Origin: Marasmitruncus massiliensis
GTDB taxonomy: Bacteria > Bacillota > Clostridia > Oscillospirales > Ruminococcaceae
Reading direction: 5' to 3'
DNA: 64,000 bases
NCBI RefSeq assembly: GCF_900186535.1
Contig: NZ_FYDE01000002.1
Span: 93,202-157,201, forward strand
How positions within the stretch are numbered: position 1 is the first letter of the stretch; each line of letters starts with the position of its first letter. Below, one piece after another: positions 34,020 to 41,951 of this stretch. The notes below the pieces were generated by a model that did no database searches, was not told where the DNA came from, and saw only the letters and a list, made by a program, of their open reading frames with translations. Both the position numbers and the translations under genes were made by a program.

Positions 34020-34538
34020 CTAGTCCTCCCTGTCATCCTTTTTTGTAACGTTCAGTTCCGGTTTTGCCAGATTTTCATAAACCTTTGCCAGCCAGCGCGC
34101 TTCTGTTTCATCTGTGACTTTCAGGCCGCCTCTTGCGGCAATCTGCATGCCGACAAACTGCTTCCAGTTTTCGGAATCCTGGCCTTCCGGCTGGGGAAAC
34201 GGCACAGCTGTATGGCACTGGCAGCGCTCGCACTCTTTCTTAAGCAGAAAGTCGATGATCTCTTTGCCGTGCTCATCCAGAGTACGATATCTTTTGATCT
34301 GCTTGAGCTCTTCCGGGGTAACCTCGGGGGGAATCAGGGGCAGTTCATCCTGATAGAGGAAGTTTGCGTCGCAGTTCAGAACGGACATCAGCCTGAGCAG
34401 AATTTCCAGTTTCGGCACGCTCACCTGGTTTTCATAGTTGGCTATAGCGCTTTTCGTAACGCCGACTTTGCCTGCCAGTTCTTCCTGTGTAAGCTGCAGA
34501 CTCAAACGGACCTCTTTAATGCGGCTGCCAATACTCAT
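34020..34538 (-). CDS. XRE-family transcriptional regulator
   Basis: The 172-residue protein has a helix-turn-helix at residues 5-60 (IKEVRLSLQLTQEELAGKVGVTKSAIANYENQ) and an acidic/charged C-terminal half with the Cys pair CERCQC. It is probably a repressor cleaved by the ImmA-type peptidase encoded next. GGGGGG precedes the ATG at 34538, preferred over the in-frame upstream 34559. Targets are unknown; its own promoter lies in the AT-rich region shared with the divergent ABC-F leader. Confidence 0.85.
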   Translation of the reverse strand: MSIGSRIKEVRLSLQLTQEELAGKVGVTKSAIANYENQVSVPKLEILLRLMSVLNCDANFLYQDELPLIPPEVTPEELKQIKRYRTLDEHGKEIIDFLLKKECERCQCHTAVPFPQPEGQDSENWKQFVGMQIAARGGLKVTDETEARWLAKVYENLAKPELNVTKKDDRED

Positions 34539-34677
34539 TTTCAGCCCCCCTTTTTCCATTAATATACCAGTTTAAATGCACAGAGTCAAGAAAAATATCA
34601 AGTAACTTGGCTGAAAAAATCGTTAAGTACAATAATATTTGGTATATCAAAGTGCATGTTATGTATCAACCGGATAA

Positions 34678-34706
34678 TTGACGGTATCCTATATTTCTGA
34701 TATAAT
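34678..34706 (+). promoter_or_regulatory. Sigma-A promoter of the ABC-F gene
   Basis: TTGACG (34678-34683) and TATAAT (34701-34706) are 17 bp apart. The transcript would start near 34713, about 240 bases before the ABC-F start codon. Confidence 0.8.
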
Positions 34707-34736
34707 AAAACAAAATAAACGATTGGAGTTGGGAAG

Positions 34737-34760
34737 ATGCGTAATTTTTCCTGCAGATAA
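34737..34760 (+). CDS. Leader peptide MRNFSCR of the ABC-F attenuator
   Basis: A seven-codon frame, MRNFSCR then TAA, begins about 24 bases after the predicted start site and follows a strong GGAGTTGGGAAG ribosome site. It lies upstream of a perfect terminator hairpin before the ABC-F gene. Resistance ABC-F genes are commonly controlled by drug-induced ribosome stalling on such leaders. The peptide assignment is inferred from position only; no conservation could be checked. Confidence 0.55.
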   Translation: MRNFSCR

Positions 34761-34896
34761 CAAACAGCATGTCGAAATGAAATCAGCGGTAATTGCCGCT
34801 TGTTTCGGTGTGCTTTTGCGGGAAGGTTACGGTATCTTTTCTCTCAGACGATACAGGGGTTTCTCTGCCTGAACAGGCTGTGTTGCGCTGTATGTT

Positions 34897-34937
34897 ATGA
34901 GCTGCGGGAAGATGCTTTCCCGCAGCTCATTTCTTTT
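34897..34937 (+). terminator. Attenuator terminator upstream of the ABC-F gene
   Basis: ATGAGCTGCGGGAA (34897-34910) pairs perfectly with 34917-34930 and is followed by TTCTTTT. It ends 16 bases before the ABC-F start codon, so it must be read through for expression. Confidence 0.85.
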
Positions 34938-34953
34938 ACAGGAGGCACGCCTA

Positions 34954-36432
34954 ATGTCACAGATTAACGTTTCCAATTTAACTTTTGCCTATGAAGGCAG
35001 CTATGACAATGTTTTTGAACAGGTCTCTTTTCAGATTGATACAGACTGGAAACTGGGTTTTACTAGCAGGAATGGAAGAGGAAAAACCACTTTTTTAAAT
35101 CTGTTGCTTGGTAAATTTGATTACCAGGGGCAAATCTCTGCGAGTGTAGAATTTGGATATTTTCCGTTTGAAGTATCCGATAAAACGAGGGCGACAAGAG
35201 AACTGATCGGCCAAATCCATCCTGACTGCGAACAGTGGGAGCTTTTGCGGGAGCTGTCCCTGCTGCAAGTAGACGAAGAGGTCCTCAACCGGCCTTTTGG
35301 GACGCTGAGCAATGGGGAGCAGACCAAGGTACTGCTCGCGGCGCTGTTTTTAAAGGAAAACAGCTTTTTGCTGATTGATGAGCCGACAAACCATCTGGAC
35401 GCGGATGCGCGCCGGCTTGTCGGGAATTATCTGAAATCCAAAAAAGGATTCATTCTTGTTTCCCATGACAGGGCGTTTCTGGACCGCTGTGTCGATCATA
35501 TCCTGTCCATTAACAAAACAAACATCGAAATTCAAAAGGGAAACTTCTCTTCCTGGTGGGCCAATAAACAGATGCAGGATAGCTTTGAGCTGGCGGAAAA
35601 TGACAGACTCAAGCAGGATATCAAACGGCTTTCCGCCGCGGCAAAACGGACAGCCGACTGGTCTGACCGGGTGGAAAAGACCAAATTCGGCAAACAGGCC
35701 AGCGGCCTGAAGCCTGATAAAGGCTATGTGGGGCATAAAGCCGCCAAGATGATGAAACGCTCCAAGGCAATTGAGGAGCGTCGAACCGCATCCGCAGAAG
35801 AAAAGTCCCGCCTGCTCAAAAATATCGAAAGCGCGGACAGCCTGAAACTCAGTCCTCTCCCCTACCATACAAATAAATTGATTTCACTCGATAAGGTATC
35901 TGTCTTCTATGGGGATAAAAAGGTATGCGGGCCGGTGAGCTTTACAATTGAGCAGGGAGACAGAATTGCACTGTGCGGCAGAAATGGCAGCGGAAAAACC
36001 AGCCTACTGAAACTGATTCGCGGTGAGAATATCACATTCACAGGGGATTTTTCAGCCGGAAGCGGTCTCGTGGTCTCCTATGTATCTCAAGACACCTCAT
36101 TTCTGCGGGGCAGCCTGTCCGATTTTGCAGAAAAACAAGGAATTGAAGAGAGCCTGTTCAAAGCCATCCTGCGCAAGCTCGACTTTGCGCGGGAACAGTT
36201 TGAAAAAGACATGCAGGATTTCAGCGGCGGTCAGAAGAAAAAAGTGCTGCTTGCAAAAAGCCTGTGCGAGAAAGCGCATATCTATCTCTGGGATGAACCG
36301 CTGAACTTTATTGATGTATTTTCTCGGATGCAGGTGGAAGAATTGCTGTTGTCCTATTCTCCTACGCTTTTGTTTGTGGAACACGACGCCGCGTTCACTG
36401 AAAAGATTGCGACAAAAATAATCAGGCTGTAA
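34954..36432 (+). CDS. Lsa-family ABC-F ribosomal protection protein
   Basis: A 492-residue soluble protein with two ATPase domains and no membrane part. NBD1 has SRNGRGKTT, LSNGEQTKVLLAALF and LIDEPTNHLD; a charged inter-domain linker (about 190-300) follows; NBD2 has GRNGSGKTS, FSGGQKKKVLLAKSL and DEPLNFIDVFSRMQVEELLLSY, the last typical of Lsa/Vga proteins. These bind the ribosomal E site and dislodge lincosamides, streptogramins A and pleuromutilins. The first Gly of Walker A in NBD1 (usually GRNGRGKTT) is Ser. AGGAGG fixes the ATG at 34954. Confidence 0.9.
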   Translation: MSQINVSNLTFAYEGSYDNVFEQVSFQIDTDWKLGFTSRNGRGKTTFLNLLLGKFDYQGQISASVEFGYFPFEVSDKTRATRELIGQIHPDCEQWELLRELSLLQVDEEVLNRPFGTLSNGEQTKVLLAALFLKENSFLLIDEPTNHLDADARRLVGNYLKSKKGFILVSHDRAFLDRCVDHILSINKTNIEIQKGNFSSWWANKQMQDSFELAENDRLKQDIKRLSAAAKRTADWSDRVEKTKFGKQASGLKPDKGYVGHKAAKMMKRSKAIEERRTASAEEKSRLLKNIESADSLKLSPLPYHTNKLISLDKVSVFYGDKKVCGPVSFTIEQGDRIALCGRNGSGKTSLLKLIRGENITFTGDFSAGSGLVVSYVSQDTSFLRGSLSDFAEKQGIEESLFKAILRKLDFAREQFEKDMQDFSGGQKKKVLLAKSLCEKAHIYLWDEPLNFIDVFSRMQVEELLLSYSPTLLFVEHDAAFTEKIATKIIRL

Positions 36433-36442
36433 GTCCGATAAA

Positions 36443-36480
36443 ACCCTCCCTCCGCGGTGACGGAGGGAGGGTTTTTGTTT
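36443..36480 (+). terminator. Rho-independent terminator of the ABC-F gene
   Basis: ACCCTCCCTCCG (36443-36454) pairs perfectly with 36461-36472, followed by TTTTGTTTT. The leftward ABC permease gene stops right at its end. Confidence 0.9.
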
Positions 36481-37142
36481 TATACAGCGGGTGCAAGCTT
36501 TGGCTTTTTCCCGCTTTGGCTTCGCACAATGAGGCTGAGCGAAAAATTGATGAGAAAATAAATCAGCGCCATAGAGGCGAACAACAGGAAAACCTGCGAG
36601 GAGGATGCGAATCGGCCCATCAGAATCATGCCTTTGCCGGTAAATTCCTCAATCGCGACCGCCCACAGGAAAGAAGAGTCCTTGACGGTGGTAATAACCT
36701 GTGAGAGCAGCGATGGGACGATATTGTGGAAACATTGCGGCATGACAATATAACGCAGCGTCTGAAAAAAGGTGAAGCCCTGTGCATGCGCCGCCTCGAA
36801 CTGTCCGAGCGGGATTGAGTTGAGGCCACCACGAATAATTTCAGCTATTACCGCTGTCTCAAAGATGGTCAGCGAGCAGATGCCGGAATAGTTTGCGGGG
36901 ATCGGCACGAGAAAGCGAATCGCCAGAATCCACAGAATCAGCGGCGTATTGCGTACCGCCTCGATGTAGACGGCCGCGAGTTTCCCCAGAATGCCTCTGT
37001 CGTAGTTTCGCAGCAGGCCCAGAATCATGCCGAAGAAGATACTCACCAAAATGCTGGAACCGGCAAAAAACAGGGTGGTACGCAGTCCCTCCAGCAAGAA
37101 CATCGTATTATCATAGGTAAAAATCGATTGAAGCAGTTCCAT
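36480..37142 (-). CDS. Polar amino-acid ABC transporter permease (second)
   Basis: A 220-residue HisM/GlnP-type permease with about five membrane helices. The family EAA loop is AAHAQGFTFFQTLRYIVMPQ, and the RNTPLILWIL motif precedes it. It ends the leftward four-gene importer operon, starting one base after the preceding permease stop. It forms a heterodimer with that permease. Substrate class (glutamate, aspartate or glutamine) is suggested by the binding protein. Confidence 0.9.
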   Translation of the reverse strand: MELLQSIFTYDNTMFLLEGLRTTLFFAGSSILVSIFFGMILGLLRNYDRGILGKLAAVYIEAVRNTPLILWILAIRFLVPIPANYSGICSLTIFETAVIAEIIRGGLNSIPLGQFEAAHAQGFTFFQTLRYIVMPQCFHNIVPSLLSQVITTVKDSSFLWAVAIEEFTGKGMILMGRFASSSQVFLLFASMALIYFLINFSLSLIVRSQSGKKPKLAPAV

Positions 37143-37143
37143 T

Positions 37144-37893
37144 TTATACCCTCCCTGTCTGAACGATTTCTATCGGGGTATCCCGCGCGATTGCCGCCTC
37201 CGCCTGGGAGATCGTGCGTACTTCCTTTTTCTTAAGTTTTTGCTCCAGTTTGCGCGCGTAGGACGAAAGCGGGAAACAGAGCAGGAAGTACAGAATGCCG
37301 GCAGTGATATAGGCTGGGCCGTAGATCAGGCGCCCGGTTGCCAGATTGTCCGCACGGTACATCAGGTCGCCCCCCGCGATCATTGCAAGGACAGAAGTAT
37401 TTTTAATCAGGTTCACCGCCTGATTAGTCAGCGGCGGGAGAATAATTTTTACCGTCTGCGGAAGGATGATATAGCGCATGGTCTGCACATACGTAAACCC
37501 CTGACTCCTTGCGGCTTCCGTCTGCCCGACCGGGATCGACTGGATGCCGGTGCGCACTACTTCGCTGATATAGGCGCCGGTATAAACCCCGATGCCCAAA
37601 ACGCCGATTGAGAACTTTCCCAGCATAATGCCAAGGTAAGGCAGCCCATTGTACAGGAAAAACACCTGTATGACGAGCGGGGTGTTCTGGATAAACTCCA
37701 CATAGACCCGCCCGATGGCTTTGCATGTCTTATTGCCGGAGGTTGACAGGATGCCAAACAGGATGCCAAGGGCAAGCGCCAGAAGCAGCGCGAGGACCGC
37801 AACCGCAAGCGTCTGCAGAAACCCGTTCCCAAGCGCTGTCCACTCGCCGGCCAGAATCCTCCACTTGTCTATTGAAAAAGGTGAACTTTTCAT
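37144..37893 (-). CDS. Polar amino-acid ABC transporter permease (first)
   Basis: A 249-residue permease with five membrane helices, QNTPLVIQVFFLYNGLP and EAA loop AARSQGFTYVQTMRYIILPQ, followed by a cytoplasmic tail rich in Lys/Glu. It is homologous to the next permease gene. A perfect 16-bp hairpin separates it from the upstream binding-protein gene, which would lower its expression relative to that gene. Confidence 0.9.
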   Translation of the reverse strand: MKSSPFSIDKWRILAGEWTALGNGFLQTLAVAVLALLLALALGILFGILSTSGNKTCKAIGRVYVEFIQNTPLVIQVFFLYNGLPYLGIMLGKFSIGVLGIGVYTGAYISEVVRTGIQSIPVGQTEAARSQGFTYVQTMRYIILPQTVKIILPPLTNQAVNLIKNTSVLAMIAGGDLMYRADNLATGRLIYGPAYITAGILYFLLCFPLSSYARKLEQKLKKKEVRTISQAEAAIARDTPIEIVQTGRV

Positions 37894-37940
37894 AACAATA
37901 CCATCGCCCTTCCGGTCTTGCCCTGATTTTTAAGAGAAAC

Positions 37941-37978
37941 CCGCTTAGACCATCCGATTTTCCGGATGGTCTAAGCGG
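37941..37978 (-). terminator. Intercistronic hairpin between binding protein and permeases
   Basis: CCGCTTAGACCATCCG pairs perfectly with its complement (37941-37956 and 37963-37978), loop six bases. Leftward it is followed only by GGTTTCTC, so it is more likely a stabiliser or leaky attenuator than a full terminator. Confidence 0.7.
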
Positions 37979-37997
37979 CTGTGCGGCCAGCCTTGAA

Positions 37998-38858
37998 TCA
38001 ATTGAGTCCCCAGGTTTCGATCATCTGATCCAGTTCGCCGCTGGATTTTAATGCTGCCACTTCGGCATCCACGAATTCAGCCAGATCCTTGTTGTCCAGC
38101 TTGCTCGCAATACCGTATTCCTGCGGCGAATATTTTTCATCCAAAATTACTGTGGAATCGTCTACATAGCCGCTCAGAATCGAGCCGTCCACAGAAAAGC
38201 AGTCGACACGGCCGGAATCCAACGCCGCCTTGATTTCCGGATAAGTGGGATATTCGTCAAATTTGATCTTAACGCCCAATTCATCGGCCGCGGCCTGAAT
38301 TGCCTGCATGGAGGTTGCGCTCTGCGCAACGCCTATGGTTTTGCCGTCAAGGTCTTTCAACCCCGTAATGCCGGCATCTTTTTTGACCATCAGTTTGACC
38401 GCGTCGGTATAATAGGGCTGCGAGAAGTTATAAGTCAGCTTGCGCTCTTCCGTGATCGTAAACGTTGCGATTACGAGATCCAGCTCCCCGGTATCAAGCA
38501 GAGGGCCGCGCGTTTTCGCGGTGACAGCCTGCGTTTCCAGCTTGGTTTCGTCTCCCAGCAGATCTTTTGCAATCCGTTTTGCCAGATCAATTTCAAACCC
38601 TTCCACTTCGCCGCTGGCGGTGTTTTTCAGCCCGAAATTCGGGACATCCACTTTTACGCCGACCTTCAGCACGCCTGCCGCTTTGATTTTATCCAGGGTC
38701 GGGCCGCCGGAAGCAGCTTCTGAGGAGGCCGCCGTACTGGCTGCCGGAGCGGAAGAAGCGGCGGGTGCCTGCTGCGTACCGCAGGCGGCTGTGGAAAGCA
38801 ACAACATCCCGGTTAAGGCCAGGGCAGTCCATTTTTTGATTGAGTTCATTACAATCAT
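37998..38858 (-). CDS. Family-3 amino-acid ABC solute-binding lipoprotein
   Basis: The 286-residue protein has a lipoprotein signal (LLLSTAACG, Cys near residue 26), an Ala/Ser linker and an SBP_bac_3 domain: AGVLKVGVKVDVPNFG, EGFEIDLAKRIAKDLLG, and DLVIATFTITEERK. It resembles glutamate/aspartate (PEB1-like) binders. The ATG at 38858 and the ATG at 38849 are both plausible starts after AAGGAG. It is the second gene of the operon, after the ATPase. Confidence 0.9.
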   Translation of the reverse strand: MIVMNSIKKWTALALTGMLLLSTAACGTQQAPAASSAPAASTAASSEAASGGPTLDKIKAAGVLKVGVKVDVPNFGLKNTASGEVEGFEIDLAKRIAKDLLGDETKLETQAVTAKTRGPLLDTGELDLVIATFTITEERKLTYNFSQPYYTDAVKLMVKKDAGITGLKDLDGKTIGVAQSATSMQAIQAAADELGVKIKFDEYPTYPEIKAALDSGRVDCFSVDGSILSGYVDDSTVILDEKYSPQEYGIASKLDNKDLAEFVDAEVAALKSSGELDQMIETWGLN

Positions 38859-38898
38859 CCTTTCTCCTTCTGTATAAAAAGCCTTGCGCTTTTCAAAA

Positions 38899-39621
38899 CT
38901 ATCTCAGAATTTTGCTGAGAAATGCCTTGGTGCGGTCATTCGTCGGATTTTCGAAAAAATGTTCCGGTTTTCCCTCTTCCAGAATAGAGCCATCATCCAT
39001 AAAGATCACCCTGTCGGCAACCTGCCGGGCAAATCCCATCTCATGCGTGACCACGACCATAGTGATGTTTTCTTTAGAAAGGCGTATCATGACGTCGAGC
39101 ACTTCCTGCACTGTTTCCGGATCGAGAGCGCTGGTCGGCTCATCAAACAGAATGATTTTCTGTTGGGTGGCGAGCGCCCGTGCAATCGCTACACGCTGCT
39201 GCTGCCCGCCGCTCAAAGTTGATGGATGGACATGTGCCTTGTCCCGAAGCCCTACAATGTCAAGATATTGAAACGCCTGCTCCTCCGCTTCTTTTTTCGG
39301 CACGCCGTGGAGCTTGACCGGCGCCAGCGCAATATTTTGTAGTACGGTCATATGCGGGTACAGGTTAAATTGCTGAAAAACCATCGCGGTTGTTCTGCGG
39401 ATCAGGTCGGTTTTGTTTTTCTGGGTCAGTTCGGTACCCTCAAGAAATACATGCCCGGATGTTGGTTCCTCCAAAAAATTCATACAGCGGATCATGGTGC
39501 TTTTTCCGGAACCGGATGGCCCGATCACCACCAGCTTTTCCCCCTGTTTGACTTCCAGATTGATATCTTTGAGGACATGCAGATTCCCAAAATATTTATG
39601 AACCCCAGCCATCTTAATCAT
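38899..39621 (-). CDS. Polar amino-acid ABC transporter ATPase (GlnQ-like)
   Basis: A 240-residue ATPase with Walker [11 protein letters not shown]-loop [16 protein letters not shown], signature [15 protein letters not shown], Walker [15 protein letters not shown] and H-loop VTHEMGFA, all typical of GlnQ/HisP. GGAG before 39621 and the usual start [12 protein letters not shown] select this ATG over the open frame extending to 39723, which overlaps the leader hairpin. First gene of the importer operon. Confidence 0.92.
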   Translation of the reverse strand: MIKMAGVHKYFGNLHVLKDINLEVKQGEKLVVIGPSGSGKSTMIRCMNFLEEPTSGHVFLEGTELTQKNKTDLIRRTTAMVFQQFNLYPHMTVLQNIALAPVKLHGVPKKEAEEQAFQYLDIVGLRDKAHVHPSTLSGGQQQRVAIARALATQQKIILFDEPTSALDPETVQEVLDVMIRLSKENITMVVVTHEMGFARQVADRVIFMDDGSILEEGKPEHFFENPTNDRTKAFLSKILR

Positions 39622-39672
39622 TCGGATAACTCCTTTCGGCAGACACGGCCAAGCCGTTACACACAAACACAA

Positions 39673-39708
39673 AATGACGCTCCAACCCCTAAGAGTTGAA
39701 GCGTCATT
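39673..39708 (-). promoter_or_regulatory. Leader hairpin before the amino-acid importer operon
   Basis: AATGACGCT (39673-39681) pairs with AGCGTCATT (39700-39708), with a partly paired CAAC/GTTG inner stem. Leftward it is followed by TTGTGTTTGTG. It begins about 22 bases after the predicted start site, so it may attenuate or protect the transcript. I could not match it to a known riboswitch class. Confidence 0.55.
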
Positions 39709-39737
39709 GCTCATTTCCTGCATATTTATTATTAACT

Positions 39738-39766
39738 ATTATGACATAAATAAGAGGCAAAGTCAA
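39738..39766 (-). promoter_or_regulatory. Sigma-A promoter of the amino-acid importer operon
   Basis: Read leftward, TTGACT (39761-39766) and CATAAT (39738-39743) are 17 bp apart in AT-rich DNA. Confidence 0.75.
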
Positions 39767-39864
39767 TATCAAACCGTCGTTCAGGTATTTGAATATTATT
39801 TATATTTCATGAAAATAATTTTTAAATGCAGGAATCGCCGTTTGCTATGCAAAATTGATCGTAT

Positions 39865-40806
39865 TTAAAAGGAACCGCGCATTCGGCGGATCAGCCGGTA
39901 AGCGACGGTGTTTTGCAGCACAAGGGGCGCCTTATGCGCAAAGAATAAAACGCCGTCGGTTGGAGAACGGATTTCCGAAAGGACTTCACCGCTGCACGGG
40001 TCGAGAATTTCCGCCATCAGATCGCCGCGGAGCACCGCGTCGCCGGGGTGCCTATGCCTGCGATAGATGCCGCCCGCATCCGTAAGGATAGTGCTCAGGT
40101 TGTCTTCCTGAATTACACTTGCCATGTAGCCGCTGTGGCAGTTGTAATGCAGAATCCCGGTGCGCGTCAGAAACCGCAGCACGGCGGTAACCGCCTGCCG
40201 CGCTGAAGTCTCATCAATGCAGTCGGTCTCGTTGGTATAAACGGAGAAGGCATTGGAATTCCAAAGCTGCCAGTTGTAATTGAGGGTTTTAGTATCGATG
40301 GGCCGCGGCTTGCGCACCACGACAAACGGCAGGCCGAACAGGCTGCCGAGACTGGTTGTCTGATAGCCGGTATCCATCATCCGCACATGCGGGACAAAAT
40401 CGCCGGGCATATAAAAGCTGGCGAAGTGGATACCGTAGCTATAGCCCTGCACCTGTCGAAACAGGCTGTCGGCAATGCGCTGTGTGGTTTCCCCGCTTGC
40501 GTCGCCGGGAAACATGCGGTTGATATCGGTGTTGTCTACCGCCCAGAACCGTTTTCCCACATTCATCGAAAACCGGTTGACACAGGGAACCACCAGTATT
40601 TCGTGGTTTTTTACGATTGCGCCGCGCCGTTCCAGTTCTTTGAGCTCCCGGATGAGCTGGGAGCAGACATAAACCTGCTGGATTTCGTTGCCGCGCAGGC
40701 CGCCGACGATACAGGCCGATTTGGTGCCGGAACCAAATCGGTAGCCTTCGATCCGCAGTGGTTCACGGTAGCAGGATTTGGTGGAGAAAAGCGTTTCGAC
40801 TTTCAT
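39865..40806 (-). CDS. Aspartoacylase/AstE-like protein with altered zinc motif
   Basis: A 313-residue member of the succinylglutamate desuccinylase/aspartoacylase family. The zinc motif, normally HGxE, reads GLRGNEIQQVYVC, with Arg (CGC) where the ligand His is expected. The second ligand region is SYGIHFASF. The C-terminal beta domain (about 220-313) includes GDLMAEILDPCSGEVLSEIRSPTDG. Catalysis as a standard zinc amidohydrolase is doubtful; it may bind or regulate, or use another metal arrangement. Its ATG overlaps the stop of its paralogue (40803-40806). Confidence 0.8.
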   Translation of the reverse strand: MKVETLFSTKSCYREPLRIEGYRFGSGTKSACIVGGLRGNEIQQVYVCSQLIRELKELERRGAIVKNHEILVVPCVNRFSMNVGKRFWAVDNTDINRMFPGDASGETTQRIADSLFRQVQGYSYGIHFASFYMPGDFVPHVRMMDTGYQTTSLGSLFGLPFVVVRKPRPIDTKTLNYNWQLWNSNAFSVYTNETDCIDETSARQAVTAVLRFLTRTGILHYNCHSGYMASVIQEDNLSTILTDAGGIYRRHRHPGDAVLRGDLMAEILDPCSGEVLSEIRSPTDGVLFFAHKAPLVLQNTVAYRLIRRMRGSF

Positions 40807-41738
40807 ACCGCACCTCCCAATATTCTGGCAATCAGGGAACCGTCATATACCACCGGATAGTCGCGCAGCGTAAAGAGCAAACCGTCACAGGGAGAGGACA
40901 GTTCGGCTACGATCTCACCCGCGAGCGGGTCAAAAATGGTACCGATCTGCTCGCCTTTCTGTACGTGCGCGGTATGGCGGGCGCAGGGGGTAAAAATCCC
41001 GCAGCAATCGGAGGAAACCTGCATCACTTCCCCGTCGGTGGAAATGACGGGCTCTTTGGGCGGGCAAACGTTCCCTTTCCAGACATCGAGTTTGGCAAGC
41101 AAAGCGAAAATACCGTCGAGCAGTTGGTCGCCGTAAGCCTTCGTAATGCGCATTCCGGTTCCCATTTCCACTACCAGTGCGGGCGTTCCGGCCGCGTTCA
41201 AACTGTACGCCAGCGTAGATTCCAGCACGGTTTCCGCCTCATGCACCCACACAAAGTCCGTATTCAGCAGTTTGGCGTACGGCAGAAGCTTTTCAGCAGA
41301 GGTTTCATTAACGCGAACCTGAGGAATTTCCCGCAGAAAAATATTGCTGGCGTGAATGTCAATACACATGTCTGCCCCAACCAGATCCTGCATGATGCTG
41401 TGCGCAAGGAATTCCGCGCTGGTACCGTCCTCCGAACCGGGGAAAATCCGGTTCATGTCCAGATCGAACATCGGAATCCCACGGGAAATGGAATCGATTC
41501 CCAAAGGGTTCAGCGCCGGGTAGATATCTACAATGCCGTTCAGGTGTTCATGCTCATTCTGAAGTCTGCGGCCCAATTCAAAGCAGACATACTGCCCCTC
41601 CAGTTCGTCACCGTGCGTTCCCGTTACGATGCAGACGCGTTTTGCGGATTCCGAAAGAACCGGCGGCAAAATCCGGTTTTTTTGAATAAAAAGTTTCTCG
41701 TGCACCGGCAAAGCGACCGATGCAACCGTCATAACCAT
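40803..41738 (-). CDS. Aspartoacylase/AstE-like zinc amidohydrolase
   Basis: The 311-residue protein has the intact motif VTGTHGDELEGQYVC (His and Glu ligands), a third ligand in MCIDIHASN, and the catalytic-region segment ALVVEMGTGMRI. A C-terminal biotinyl-like beta domain (GEQIGTIFDPLAGEIVAELSSPCDG) follows. Relatives remove acyl groups from N-acylated amino acids or deacetylate intermediates of ectoine breakdown. A GGGAGG site fixes 41738. It is paired with a paralogue lacking the key His and lies beside an amino-acid importer, so release of amino acids from an acylated nutrient is plausible. Confidence 0.85.
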   Translation of the reverse strand: MVMTVASVALPVHEKLFIQKNRILPPVLSESAKRVCIVTGTHGDELEGQYVCFELGRRLQNEHEHLNGIVDIYPALNPLGIDSISRGIPMFDLDMNRIFPGSEDGTSAEFLAHSIMQDLVGADMCIDIHASNIFLREIPQVRVNETSAEKLLPYAKLLNTDFVWVHEAETVLESTLAYSLNAAGTPALVVEMGTGMRITKAYGDQLLDGIFALLAKLDVWKGNVCPPKEPVISTDGEVMQVSSDCCGIFTPCARHTAHVQKGEQIGTIFDPLAGEIVAELSSPCDGLLFTLRDYPVVYDGSLIARILGGAV

Positions 41739-41801
41739 GATAAGACCTCCCTGTAATATCCGGCTCTGCGCAACACAACCACAAAACCGGTTTTTAAAAA
41801 G

Positions 41802-41836
41802 AAAGAGCAACGGGGCTGAAAAGCCTCGTTGCTCTT
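41802..41836 (-). terminator. Terminator downstream of the glycerate kinase operon
   Basis: AAAGAGCAACGGGGCT (41802-41817) pairs, with one wobble, with the complementary arm ending at 41836. Leftward it is followed by CTTTTT. It separates glycerate kinase from the aspartoacylase-like pair. Confidence 0.75.
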
Positions 41837-41951
41837 TTTATAGGATAACAAAAAAATGAATCTCTGTCAACTTCAAACTGCAAATAGAAAAATAATCTGC
41901 TTTAAAAAATCAGGTTATTCACGAAATCTGCAGGAAATTATTTTAAAACAA

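Noticed and set aside
34678..34872. 64-codon frame upstream of the ABC-F gene
   Set aside because: It starts inside the promoter -35 box and has no ribosome site. The seven-codon leader at 34737 fits the transcript better.
39622..39723. N-terminal extension of the GlnQ-like ATPase
   Set aside because: It would translate through the leader hairpin and has no similarity to ATPases; the GGAG site supports 39621.
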